DNA of 64,000 nt from DATBLE01 sp963837265 (GTDB lineage Bacteria > Actinomycetota > Thermoleophilia > Gaiellales > Gaiellaceae): assembly GCA_963837265.1 (NCBI GenBank), contig CAWIMQ010000004.1, positions 372,001 through 436,000 of the forward strand, in the 5' to 3' direction. Position numbers and translations under genes: made by a program. Within the stretch, counting starts at the first letter, position 1, and each line of letters opens with the position of its first letter. The notes beneath the pieces are model-generated. The model did not search any database. It was not told the origin of the DNA and was given only the letters and a program-made list of their open reading frames with translations. Below, piece after piece: positions 8,043-17,500 of this stretch.

Positions 8043-8417
8043 CTAGTTGTGGCCGTGCGGCTTGTGAGCGTCCCCCTTGCCGTGCTCGCCGCTCTTGCCC
8101 GGAGCCTCGGTGGTGGTCATCTGCTCGGTCGTCGTCGTCGTGGTGGTCGTCGCCACGCACGCTCCGAGAGCGTCGCCGTGGCGCTGGTGGGCTCTCCACG
8201 CCTTCAGGCTGACCGTGATCGTGACCGACGGGTGCCTCGGCGAGTGCGTCTTGTGGCAGATCGTCACCTTGCCCGGTGAGTGCGGGGCGGCCGGCGGCGA
8301 GCCCTTCGCCAGGCCGATTCCGGCCAGGGCGCCCGCGGCTGCCAGCGTCAGCGTGACGGCCGCGGCGGCGGCGGCGGTCCGGAAACGCCGATCGTCGAAG
8401 CGTCTCTCGTTGTCCAT
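8043..8417 (-). CDS. Exported Thr/His-rich protein
   Basis: 124 aa from the ATG at 8417, which has AAGGGGG just upstream. A membrane-spanning signal segment (about 14-37) is followed by the conserved-looking block KVTICHKTHSPRHPSVTITV and AHQRHGDALGAC, with two cysteines. It ends with a polythreonine linker and a His/Lys/Gly-rich tail. Similar ICHKT...HGD blocks are common in exported actinobacterial proteins, but no function is known to me. The histidine-rich end could bind metal. Confidence 0.7.
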   Translation of the reverse strand: MDNERRFDDRRFRTAAAAAAVTLTLAAAGALAGIGLAKGSPPAAPHSPGKVTICHKTHSPRHPSVTITVSLKAWRAHQRHGDALGACVATTTTTTTTEQMTTTEAPGKSGEHGKGDAHKPHGHN

Positions 8418-8499
8418 GGTCCCCCTTCGCTCGTACGCACGCATCTACCTCTATTGACGCCGCCCGCCGGCGAATCTTGCGGTGCCGGCCGATCGGGCC

Positions 8500-8925
8500 T
8501 CAGCGGCCGGCCGTCCAGGGGCCCTGGCCGGCGACGCGCTCGACCCGGATCCGGGTCACGTACCCGGGCGGTGGATCGGCCATCGGCGGAAAGGTCACCC
8601 CGGGCCCGACGTACGTGTAGGCGAGCCGTTGCAGCAGGTCGGCCGCCCCGCCTTCGGTGATCCGGGCCGTGCCGTAGACGACGGCGTAGTTGCGCATCCC
8701 GATCTCGTTCGCCCCCGGCGCCTCGAGCGACAGGGCGACGCGAGGATCGCGGCTCAGGTTCTCGACCTTGCGGTGGCGGAACAGGTGCCCGCAGACGATC
8801 TCGTCGTCCTCGATCCCGATCCAGACCACCGTCACCTGCGGGCTCCCGTCGGCGTTGAGCGTCACCAGGTGGGCGAGTGGCCCCGAGTCGATCAGCTCCC
8901 GGAGGGAGTCGAGCGGCATGCTCAT
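8500..8925 (-). CDS. PPOX-class (F420/FMN) split-barrel oxidoreductase
   Basis: 141 aa, close to the usual length of pyridoxamine-5-phosphate-oxidase-like F420-dependent enzymes of actinobacteria. The split barrel is recognised by HLVTLNADGSPQVTVVWIG, FRHRKVENLSRDPRVALSL and the C-terminal RIRVERV strand. Likely cytoplasmic and cofactor-binding (F420 or flavin). Substrate unknown; single gene, divergent from the VOC gene at 8988. Confidence 0.85.
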   Translation of the reverse strand: MSMPLDSLRELIDSGPLAHLVTLNADGSPQVTVVWIGIEDDEIVCGHLFRHRKVENLSRDPRVALSLEAPGANEIGMRNYAVVYGTARITEGGAADLLQRLAYTYVGPGVTFPPMADPPPGYVTRIRVERVAGQGPWTAGR

Positions 8926-8987
8926 CGGGACAGAGTAGAGTCCGGCCGTCGCAGCCGGTGACAGAACTAGCCGATGGGAGGTCGGAC

Positions 8988-9368
8988 ATGCTGGGAGGCA
9001 AGAACGCTGCAGCCACGATCGCGGTGAAAGACCTGCAGGTCGCGCGCGACTTCTACGAGAACGTCCTCGGCCTGGAACCGGCCCGCGAGGTGCCGGGTGG
9101 GGTCATGTACAGGAGCGGAAGCTCGGTGGTGCTGGTCTACCCCTCCGAGTACGCCGGGACGAACCAGGCGACCACCGCGTCCTGGGCAGTGGGCGACGAG
9201 CTCGACGCGGTCCTGGAGGGCCTCAGGGCGAAAGGGGTGACGTTCGAGCACTACGACCTGCCGGGCATGACTCGGGAGGGCGACGTGCACGCCATGGGAG
9301 ACGTGAGGGGCGCATGGCTCAAGGACCCCGACGGCAACATCCTCGCCCTGGTCGACCAGACCATGTAA
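8988..9368 (+). CDS. VOC/glyoxalase-family protein
   Basis: 126 aa from the ATG at 8988, with GGGAGGT upstream; an upstream GTG in the same frame overlaps the divergent gene. One betaalphabetabetabeta module pair is visible: NAAATIAVKDLQVARDFYENV followed later by AWLKDPDGNILALVDQ. This is typical of VOC proteins (glyoxalase, dioxygenase or resistance families). Substrate not assignable. Confidence 0.85.
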   Translation: MLGGKNAAATIAVKDLQVARDFYENVLGLEPAREVPGGVMYRSGSSVVLVYPSEYAGTNQATTASWAVGDELDAVLEGLRAKGVTFEHYDLPGMTREGDVHAMGDVRGAWLKDPDGNILALVDQTM

Positions 9369-9455
9369 CCCGCGTGCTCCAGCAAACAGGATGACCAGCG
9401 TCGCTCGGGGAAGGATCGTGTTCGTTCCCTCGAGCTGCTGGCCTGGACTCGGCTG

Positions 9456-12400
9456 ATGGCGGCCTGCCCTTCCTGCGGGAAGGAGCTTCCGGGTGAGTTT
9501 CCGTTCTGCCCGTTCTGCGGCGCACGGCTGGCCGAGACGGCGCCCGAGCCCGCGCTGGAGGAGCGGAAGGTGGTGTCGGTCCTGTTCTGCGATCTCGTCG
9601 GGTTCACGGCGGCGTCGGAGCAGGCCGACCCGGAGGACGTACAGGCTCGTCTGCGTCCGTACCACGCTCGTCTTCGGGACGAGATCGAGCGCTACGGGGG
9701 CACGGTCGAGAAGTTCGTCGGCGATGCGGTGATGGCGGTGTTCGGGGCCCCGGCCGCGCACGAGGACGACGCCGAGCGGGCGGTGCGGGCGGGCCTTCGG
9801 ATCCTGGAGGCGATCGAGGAGCTCAACGAGGCGGATCCGGCGCTGTCGCTGCAGGTTCGGGTGGGGGTGCATACGGGGGAGGCGGTGGTGGCTTTGTCGG
9901 CCCGCCCCGAGGAGGGTGAGGGGTTCGTCGCCGGGGATGTGGTGAACACGGCGTCCCGGTTGCAGGGGGCGGCGCCGGTGAACGGGGTCGTGGTCTCGGA
10001 GCAGACCTACAGGCAGACGGAGCGGGTGTTCGAGTTCGAGGCACTGGAGCCGGTGGTGGTGAAGGGAAAGGCGGAGCCGCTGGCGATCCACCGGCCGCTC
10101 CGGCCGCGGGCGCGGCTCGGCTCGGATGTGACCCGGACTCATGCGGCGCCCCTGGTGGGGAGGGAGCTGGAGCGGCCGCTTCTGATCGGGACGTTCGAGC
10201 GCTCGGCGCAGCAGCGCTCCTGCCAGCTCGTGTCGGTGGTGGGCGAGCCGGGGGTCGGGAAGAGCCGCCTGTGCGCCGAGCTGTTCGGCTATCTGGAGGA
10301 TCGGCCGGGGCTGGTGCGCTGGCGGCAGGGCCGCTGCCTGCCGTACGGGGAGGGAATCGCGTTCTGGGCGCTGGGAGAGGTGGTGAAGGCGGAGTGCGGG
10401 ATCCTGGAGTCGGACTCGGCCGAGGCGGCGGCGGCGAAGCTGGAGCGGGCGCTGCCGGCGGGCGATCCCGACCTGGCCTGGTTGCGGGCGCGCCTTGCTC
10501 CACTCGTGGGGGCGGGTGGGGAGCCGGCGGCGCAGGAGGAGTCGTTCACCGCCTGGCGGCGGGTGCTGGAGTGGTGGGCGGAGGGGCGCGAGACCGTGCT
10601 GGTGTTCGAGGATCTCCACTGGGCCGACCCGGCCCTGCTGGCGTTTCTCGAGCATCTCGCGGACTGGTCGGAGGGAGTGCCGCTGCTTCTCCTCTGCACC
10701 GCCCGCCCCGAGCTCTACGAGCAGCATCCGGGCTTCGGGGCGACCGCCCGCAATGCGCAGCGGATCAACCTCGCCCCGCTGAGCGACGAGGAGACCGCGT
10801 CCCTGATCTCGGCGCTGCTGGAGCGGACCGTGCTCCCGGCACAGATGCAGCAGGCGCTGCTGGAGCGCTCGGGCGGAAACCCCTTGTACGCTGAGGAGTT
10901 CGTCAGGCTGCTCGCCGACCGCGGCGAGCTCGGCCAGGGCGTTGAGGTGCCGGACTCGGTGCAGGCGCTGATCGCCGCCCGCCTGGACACGCTCTCCCCC
11001 GAGCGGAAGAGCCTGCTCCAGGACGCCGCCGTGATCGGCAAGGTGTTCTGGGCAGGGGCGCTGGCGGAGATGGGCGGCCGCGAGCCGCGCGAGGTGGAGC
11101 AGGCCCTGCACGAGCTCGCCCGCAAGGAGCTCGTCCGTCCCGCCCGGACGTCGTCGATGGCGGGGGAGGCCGAGTACGGCTTCTGGCACCTGTTGGTCAG
11201 GGACGTCTGCTACGGGCAGATCCCGCGGGCGGGGCGTGCGGCCCGCCACCGGTCGGCCGCCGCCTGGCTGGAGCAGCAGGCGGGCGAGCGTGTCGAGGAC
11301 CTCGCCGACGTGCTCGCCTACCACTACCTGCAGGCGCTCGAGCTCGCCCGGGCCGCCGGCCGGACGGGCGAGGCAGAGGAGCTGCAGGCGACTGCGGTCC
11401 GCTACCTCGCGCTCGCCGGCGAGCGCGCGCTCGGCCTCGACGTCGCCCGCGCCGAGCAGCAGCTCGCCCGCGCGCTCGAGCTCTCCTCGGAGGACGACCC
11501 GCAGCGGGCGGTGCTGCTGGAGCGCTGGGCGCAGGCAGCACAGCAACGGGGGCGGCTGCAGGAAGCACGCGCCGCCCTCGAGCAGGCACTCACCCTCGAC
11601 CAGGAGCAGGGAGCAGAGCTCGCCGCCGGGCGGGTGCTGACCGCGCTCTGCAACGTGCTCAACCGCCTGGGCGACCCGCGAGCGGAGGAGGCGATCGCCG
11701 ACGCCCTCGTGCTGCTGGAGGCGCTGCCGGCCGGGTCGGAGCTGGTCGAGGCCCGCGCCACGCTGACCGGGCTGTGCCTCGTCCGGGCCCGCTACCGGGA
11801 GGCGCTCGCGGCCGCCGAGCAGGCGCTGGCGCTCGCCGGCGAGCTCGGCCTGCCGCCGCCGCCGCGGGCGCTCGGCGGCCGCGGCATCGCCCGCGCCTAC
11901 CTGGGCGAGCAGGAAGGGCTCGCGGACATGCGCCGCGCGCTCCAGCTCGCGCTCGAGCAAGGCCAGGGCCGCGCAGCCGCGATCCAGTACCACAACCTCG
12001 CGATCTCGAGCTGGGTGCACGAGGGGCCGCCTGCGGCGCTCGCCGCCCTGCGGGATGGAATCGACTTCTGCGAGCGGCGCGGAATCACCGAGCTCGCGCT
12101 CGGGATGATCAGTGAACGCCTGCGCCTGCTCGCCGAGCTCGGCCAGACGGAGCCCGCGCTCGGCGAAGCCGGGCCGCTGGCCGACCGGCTGCAGGCGGCC
12201 GGCGCGATCAACTTCACCGAGCCGCGCTCGGTTCAGCTCCGCCTGCTCGCCGAGCGCGGCACCGTCCAGGACGCCCCCGGCGTCGCCGAGCTGGTCGCCT
12301 CCGCCCGCGAGAGCGGCGAGCCGCAGGCCTGCGCGGACGCGTTCTCGGCCGCCGCCCGGCTGCTGCTCGCCCGGGACGAGCGCCGGCAGGCACACACGCT

Positions 12401-12839
12401 CCTGGCCGAGCTCGACCGGCTCCCCGCCACGCGCGCCGACCCCTACTACGCCTCGCACCTCCCCGAGCTCGTCCGCGCCGCGCTCTCGCTCGGAGACACA
12501 GCCCTCGCCGGCAGGCTCGCCGACGGCGTCGAGCCGGTCGCGGCCCTCCGCGCGAACGCGCTCGCCGCGTGCAGCGCCCAGCTCGCCGAAGCCGCCCGGG
12601 ACCATGCCCGGGCCGCGACCCTCTACGCCGACGCCGCCGCCCGCTGGGAGCAGCTCGGCAACGTCCCCGAGCGCGCCTACGCCCTCCTCGGCCACGGCCG
12701 CTGCCTCGCCGCTCTCGATCGGTCGGAGGCAGAAGCGCCGCTCCGCGAGGCACGCGACCTGTTCGCGTCGATGGGCTACGAGCCCGCGCTCGCCGAGACC
12801 GAGGCGCTCCTCGCCGGGACACCCGCACCCGCGGCGTAG
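9456..12839 (+). CDS. Zinc-ribbon / class III cyclase / AAA ATPase / TPR signalling protein
   Basis: 1127 aa. A zinc ribbon has Cys4, Cys7, Cys18 and Cys21. A class III adenylate/guanylate cyclase domain follows (about 37-215) with metal aspartates at 46 (FCDLVGFT) and 90 (VGDAVMAVFG). An AAA-type ATPase has Walker A GEPGVGKS at about 262-270 and Walker B VLVFEDLHWAD at about 381-391. A long alpha-helical TPR-like C-terminus (about 640-1120) is rich in alanine, glutamate and leucine. This architecture is frequent in actinobacteria and is thought to couple ligand or protein sensing to nucleotide cyclisation. It is cytoplasmic. The ATG has only a weak RBS. Confidence 0.9.
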   Translation: MAACPSCGKELPGEFPFCPFCGARLAETAPEPALEERKVVSVLFCDLVGFTAASEQADPEDVQARLRPYHARLRDEIERYGGTVEKFVGDAVMAVFGAPAAHEDDAERAVRAGLRILEAIEELNEADPALSLQVRVGVHTGEAVVALSARPEEGEGFVAGDVVNTASRLQGAAPVNGVVVSEQTYRQTERVFEFEALEPVVVKGKAEPLAIHRPLRPRARLGSDVTRTHAAPLVGRELERPLLIGTFERSAQQRSCQLVSVVGEPGVGKSRLCAELFGYLEDRPGLVRWRQGRCLPYGEGIAFWALGEVVKAECGILESDSAEAAAAKLERALPAGDPDLAWLRARLAPLVGAGGEPAAQEESFTAWRRVLEWWAEGRETVLVFEDLHWADPALLAFLEHLADWSEGVPLLLLCTARPELYEQHPGFGATARNAQRINLAPLSDEETASLISALLERTVLPAQMQQALLERSGGNPLYAEEFVRLLADRGELGQGVEVPDSVQALIAARLDTLSPERKSLLQDAAVIGKVFWAGALAEMGGREPREVEQALHELARKELVRPARTSSMAGEAEYGFWHLLVRDVCYGQIPRAGRAARHRSAAAWLEQQAGERVEDLADVLAYHYLQALELARAAGRTGEAEELQATAVRYLALAGERALGLDVARAEQQLARALELSSEDDPQRAVLLERWAQAAQQRGRLQEARAALEQALTLDQEQGAELAAGRVLTALCNVLNRLGDPRAEEAIADALVLLEALPAGSELVEARATLTGLCLVRARYREALAAAEQALALAGELGLPPPPRALGGRGIARAYLGEQEGLADMRRALQLALEQGQGRAAAIQYHNLAISSWVHEGPPAALAALRDGIDFCERRGITELALGMISERLRLLAELGQTEPALGEAGPLADRLQAAGAINFTEPRSVQLRLLAERGTVQDAPGVAELVASARESGEPQACADAFSAAARLLLARDERRQAHTLLAELDRLPATRADPYYASHLPELVRAALSLGDTALAGRLADGVEPVAALRANALAACSAQLAEAARDHARAATLYADAAARWEQLGNVPERAYALLGHGRCLAALDRSEAEAPLREARDLFASMGYEPALAETEALLAGTPAPAA

Positions 12840-12867
12840 GCCGGAAAAAAGCGCGGGGCGGCCGCCG

Positions 12868-14169
12868 GTGGCATCATCCCGGCAAGTCGTGACTCGAGGA
12901 CAAGCCTGGCCGGCGGCTGCGGCGATCGCGGTCCTGCTCTGCGCCGGCGGCGCCGTCGCCGCCGCGGCCCTCGCCAAGCCAGGGCCGAAGCCGAAGCCGC
13001 CGAAGCCTGCGGTCCACCGGGTCGGCATCCGGACGGTGAACGGCTTCTCGGAGCTCTTCGACCGGCGGACCGGGAAGCGCTTCGTCCTGCGCGGCAACGA
13101 CTACCACCGCGTGGACGAGACCCAGGCCGGCACGGACCAGATCACCTTCGGAGTCGGCCGGTACGACGCCGCGAGGGCCGAGGCCTCCCTGGGCGCGATG
13201 CAGGCGCTCGGCTACAACAGCGTCCGCGTGTTCATGGCGGGCGAGTGCCCGACCGGCTGCATCGGCAACCCGGGCACGAAGCGCCTCTCAGGGGCGTACC
13301 TGGCGAACGTGGCCGACTTCCTGCGCCGCGCCAAGCGCCATCAGATCCTCGTGATCCTGACCATGGGCTTCCTGCCCGGCGGAACGCTGTACGACACCCT
13401 CGTCGGCCGGGACTCGAGCGACCTCGTCCAGAACGTCAACCTCAACTACCTCACCCGTGGCGGCATCCAGGCCTGGCAGCTCTTCTGGCAGGACGTGATC
13501 AAGGGCCTCCGGGCGCGCAAGGCGCCGCTCGACGACGTGCTCGCCTACGACATCCGCAACGAGATGGCGTACGTGAACAGCGCGCCGCCGTTCAGCCTCA
13601 CGTCCGGGCTCGTGCACGCTCCGAACGGCAGGACGTACGACCTGGCGAGCGCGGACGCCCGCGTCCGGCTGATGGACGACGGGCTCGTCTACTACGTGAA
13701 CCGGGTCCGCCTCGCGATCCGCAAGGTCGATCCGACCGCGCTCGTCGACGCCAGCTTCTTCGTCCCGGAGGCGCCGAACCCGACGCGGATCGGCGACATC
13801 CGCATCCTCCGCACGCAGGGCACGATCGAGCGCTCGCAAGCCGACCTGGTCGACCTCCACATCTACCCCGGCTTCGACCTCACCCTGCCCCAGTTCATGC
13901 AGAACTTCGGCCTGTCGGGGCCGGCGAGGAAGGTGGTGATCGTCGGCGAGTACGGGGCCTTCAGAGACGCGTACCCGACCGCCCCCGAGGGGCTCGCGGC
14001 GATGAAGGCACTCCAGGCGGGCACCTGCCCGTACGGGATCGACGGGTGGCTCCTCTGGACGTGGGACACCAGCGAGCAGGGCGAGTCGCTCTGGAACGCG
14101 ACCGACGCCGGCGGCCTGCTGGCAAACGGGCTCGCGCCGAAGAGCCGGCCCGACCCCTGCGCTCCCTAG
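12868..14169 (+). CDS. Exported clan GH-A glycoside hydrolase (GH5-like)
   Basis: 433 aa from GTG 12868; a second GTG at 12889 is an equally possible start, since both keep the signal peptide (AAAAIAVLLCAGGAVAAAALA). A proline/lysine linker follows. The (beta/alpha)8 barrel begins at FVLRGNDYHRVDE; the acid/base candidate is Glu232 in DIRNEM and the nucleophile candidate Glu361 in VIVGEYGAF, the spacing seen in GH5-type cellulases and mannanases. WLLWTWDTSEQ near the end is typical of the last barrel strand. Probably extracellular beta-glycan hydrolysis; specificity unknown. Confidence 0.8.
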   Translation: MASSRQVVTRGQAWPAAAAIAVLLCAGGAVAAAALAKPGPKPKPPKPAVHRVGIRTVNGFSELFDRRTGKRFVLRGNDYHRVDETQAGTDQITFGVGRYDAARAEASLGAMQALGYNSVRVFMAGECPTGCIGNPGTKRLSGAYLANVADFLRRAKRHQILVILTMGFLPGGTLYDTLVGRDSSDLVQNVNLNYLTRGGIQAWQLFWQDVIKGLRARKAPLDDVLAYDIRNEMAYVNSAPPFSLTSGLVHAPNGRTYDLASADARVRLMDDGLVYYVNRVRLAIRKVDPTALVDASFFVPEAPNPTRIGDIRILRTQGTIERSQADLVDLHIYPGFDLTLPQFMQNFGLSGPARKVVIVGEYGAFRDAYPTAPEGLAAMKALQAGTCPYGIDGWLLWTWDTSEQGESLWNATDAGGLLANGLAPKSRPDPCAP

Positions 14170-14486
14170 CCGGCGGCTACGAGACGCTCTGCCCGCCGGG
14201 AAGCATGCGTTCCCCGCCGGGACACCCCGCGCACATCAAGGGACAGTCACACCTGACTGCCCCTGATCTCCGCCCAGGCCGAAAAGCAGGGACAGTCACC
14301 CCGTCCGACCCGGGCACGCCGGGATCGTCCGCTCGAGCACTTTGAACCCTCGACCAGTGGTCGAGCAGATGAAAGGAAACTGTAAAGCCGGGCGGACGAC
14401 CGCAAAGGTCTGGCGCGCTCCGCCTCTCTGATCGAAAGGCCCTCGCGGAAGGGCCACGGAGAGCGACCAAGCCAGGGGGGTTGACG
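14170..14486. other. Non-coding gap with short repeats and a palindrome
   Basis: No gene is supported here. It holds two direct copies of GGGACAGTCAC (14240-14250 and 14289-14299), a weak CCGGCGG/CCGCCGG hairpin just after the glycosidase stop, and the operator-like palindrome at 14349-14365. The promoter of the redox operon is expected in the second half. Confidence 0.55.
14349..14365. promoter_or_regulatory. Operator-like palindrome upstream of redox operon
   Basis: CTCGACC and GGTCGAG flank a three-base AGT centre. It lies about 120 bases before the 28-aa leader ORF. A regulator binding site is inferred from symmetry alone. Confidence 0.35.
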
Positions 14487-14573
14487 ATGAACGCATTGCG
14501 CTCGGCGTTGACGGCTGCCGTCGAACGGCGGCCGACCGGACCAGCGGAGACGGCACGGGGAGGTGCCTCGTGA
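14487..14573 (+). CDS. 28-aa leader ORF coupled to the 1207-aa redox protein
   Basis: ATG at 14487 preceded by AGGGGGG (14474-14480) at ideal spacing. The frame encodes 28 residues starting MNALRSALTAAVERRPTG and stops in a GTGA overlap with the next gene, so ribosomes finishing it can restart on the large ORF. The peptide has no recognisable domain. Its likely value is translational coupling or control. Confidence 0.5.
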   Translation: MNALRSALTAAVERRPTGPAETARGGAS

Positions 14574-17500
14574 TCGCCGCCGCCGCCCAGTTTCCCGCCG
14601 GAGTGGTCGTCCCGATCGCCGTCTACACCCTGCTGACGGCGATCGCCGCGACGGCCCTCGTCCTGCAGCCCAGCACGTATCCACGGGTGAAGCTCAGCCC
14701 GATCCGCAGCCAGGCGTTCCTCGCTGCAGCCGCGCTCGTCACGGCGGCGATCCACGCGGTCGCAGTCGGGTTCGATCCGGCCCGCGCCCTCCGCGCCCTC
14801 CCGGTGCACGCCCTGTCCCGGCTGCCGAGCTGGCAGGCGCAAGCGCCGATGTGGCCCACGATCCTCGCGACCGTCGCGGTCGGCGCGGCCGGGTCGGTGC
14901 TCGCCCTGCGCAGGGCGCCGGCGCGCGGCCTGGGCGCCGGCGCGGCGCTGATCGTCGCGACCTGCGCCGCGTTCGGCCTCGCCACCGTGCACGCGATGCT
15001 GGGAGGGATCGCGGCCGGACGGCCCTGGGTCTTCGACGTCTACGCCGGCGCGGTCGGCCTGGTCGCCTCGGCGATCACGTGGCGCATCCTCGCGCCCCCG
15101 CCCGCGGCGGCGAGCGCGGAGCGGTCCCGCGCGCGGGCGTTCGCGTGGCCGAAGCTCGGCCCGTGGGTGGCGGTGCGGGCGGTGAGCACGACCGCCGCTC
15201 TCGCCCTGATCACGGCGCTCGTCGTGCGCCCGCACTGGGCCCTGCCGGTGTTCTGGGGGCTGTTCATCCCGGCGCTGCCGATCGTCTGGTTCGTCGCGCC
15301 GGGCCTGTGGCGCAACGTGTGCCCGCTCGCGGCGGTCAACCAGGCGCCCAGGCTGTTCGGCTTCACCCGTGGGCTGACGCTGCCGAAGCGGGTCGCCGAC
15401 CGCGCGTACCTGATCCCGGTCGCGATCCTCATGGTCGCCATCCCGACCCGGAAGGTCGTGTTCAACACGAACGGCCCCGCCGTCGCCGGCCTGCTCCTGT
15501 TCGTCGGCACCGCGGCCCTCGCCGGCGGGTTCGTCTTCAAGGGGAAGAGCGGCTGGTGCTCGTCCATCTGCCCGCTCCTTCCCATCCAGCGCCTCTACGG
15601 GCAGACGCCGTTCGCGACCGTGCGGAACTCGCACTGCAACCCGTGCCTGGGCTGCGTGAAGAACTGCTTCGACCTCGAGCCGAACGGCGCCTATCTGCGC
15701 GACCTGACCGACGACAACCCGTACTGGGCCGGACAGCGGCGACTCTTCGCCGGCGCGTTCCCGGGCCTGGTGCTCGCCTTCTTCCTGCTCGGCGGGCCGA
15801 AGGGGCACCACGGCATCCCGCTGATGTACGGCCGGTTCGCGATCTTCGTCCTCGCCAGCGTCGGCCTGTTCCTGGTGCTCGACACGATCGTGGACTTCTC
15901 GAAGGTGCTCGTCCCGACGCTGTTCGCGGCGACGGCCCTGAACGTCTTCTACTGGTTCAACATCCCGCAGCTCTCCCAGCGGATCGCGCACGCGCAGCCC
16001 GTCTGGGTCGTGTGGGGCGCCCGCGGGGCCCTGTATGCCCTCAGCGCGTTCTGGCTGTACCGGTCGTACACGAGGGAGCGGCGCGCCGCGGCTCCGGCGA
16101 CCGGGGCCGCCGCGCCGGCTGCCTCCGCCGAGGTCCCGGCTGCCGACGGCGAGCCCGGGGTGAGGCTGATGCCGGAGGATCGCCAGTTCGCCGTCGCAGC
16201 CGGGACGTCCCTCCTGGACGCGCTCGAGCAGGCCGGAGTCGCCATGGAGGCCGGGTGCCGGATGGGGATGTGCGGAGCCGATCCGGTCTGCGTGACCGCC
16301 GGGCGGGAGAATCTCTCGCCCGCAAGCGACCAGGAAGCCGCGACGATCTCGCGACTCGGCTTCGGCGAGTCGACCCGGATGGCGTGCTGCGCGCGCGTCC
16401 GGGGGCCGGTGACGGTCTCGATGTCGCCGGGAGCGGAAGAGGAGGACGAAGCGGAGGCGAAGCCCGCCGAGGGTGTCGACACGTCGATCGAACGTGTTGT
16501 CGTGGTGGGCAACGGCATCGCCGGGATCACCGCGGCGGACTGGGTGCGACGGCGGCATCCGACCTGCGCCATCGACGTCGTATCCCGGGAGCACCACCCG
16601 CTCTACAACCGGATGGCGATCGCCAAGCTGATCCACGGCCGGTCGGGCATGCGCGGCCTCTACCTGCAGCCGGACGAGTGGTACGAGAAGAACCGGATCA
16701 CGACCTGGCTGAACACCCGGGCGACCGCGATCGACCGCGCGGGCCGCACGGTCACGCTCGCCACGGGCGAGCGGCTCGAGTACGACCGGCTGATCCTCGC
16801 CCCGGGCAGCTCGAGCTTCGTGCCGCCGATCACCGGCATGGGCATGCCGGGCACGTACAGCCTCCGGGAGGCCGAGGACGGGATGCGCATCCGCGCGTAC
16901 GTGCAGGAGAACGAGAGCGGCCGGGCAGTCGTCTCGGGTGGAGGCCTCCTCGGGCTCGAGGCGGCCTACGCGCTCCAGCAGATCGGCCTGCACGTCACCG
17001 TGCTCCAGCGGGGCGAGCGGCTGCTCAACCTCCAGCTGGACGAGCACGGGAGCGAGCTCCTGCTCCAGCACATGCAGCGGCTCGGAATCGACGTCGTCTG
17101 CCGGGCGGAGGTGGTCGAGGCGCAGGGGGACGAGCGCCTCGAGCGCGTGGTGCTCAAGGACGGCGGCGTGCTGGAGTGCGACGTCCTCCTGATCGCCACC
17201 GGGATCAGGCCGAACGTCGAGCTCGCCGGCGAGGCCGGCCTCCAGGTCGAGAAGGGGATCGTCGTCGACGGGCTGATGCGGACGAGCGACCCCACGATCT
17301 TCGCCGCCGGCGACTGCGCCCAGCTGGAGGGGAAGGTACCGGGCCTGTGGCCGACCGCGGTCGAGCAGGGCCGGATCGCCGCCTTCAACGCCCTGGGGGC
17401 GGCGGAGGGCTACTCGGAGCCGCCGCCGGTGACGATCCTGAAGGTGACCGGCGTGGACGTCATGTCGGCCGGCCGGTTCGAGCCCGAGGACGGCGAGAGC

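Noticed and set aside
8967..13097. 1376-codon open frame on the minus strand
   Set aside because: It lies opposite the cyclase/ATPase and glycosidase genes; the translation is Arg/Gly/Glu-rich without domains. A shadow frame caused by high GC.
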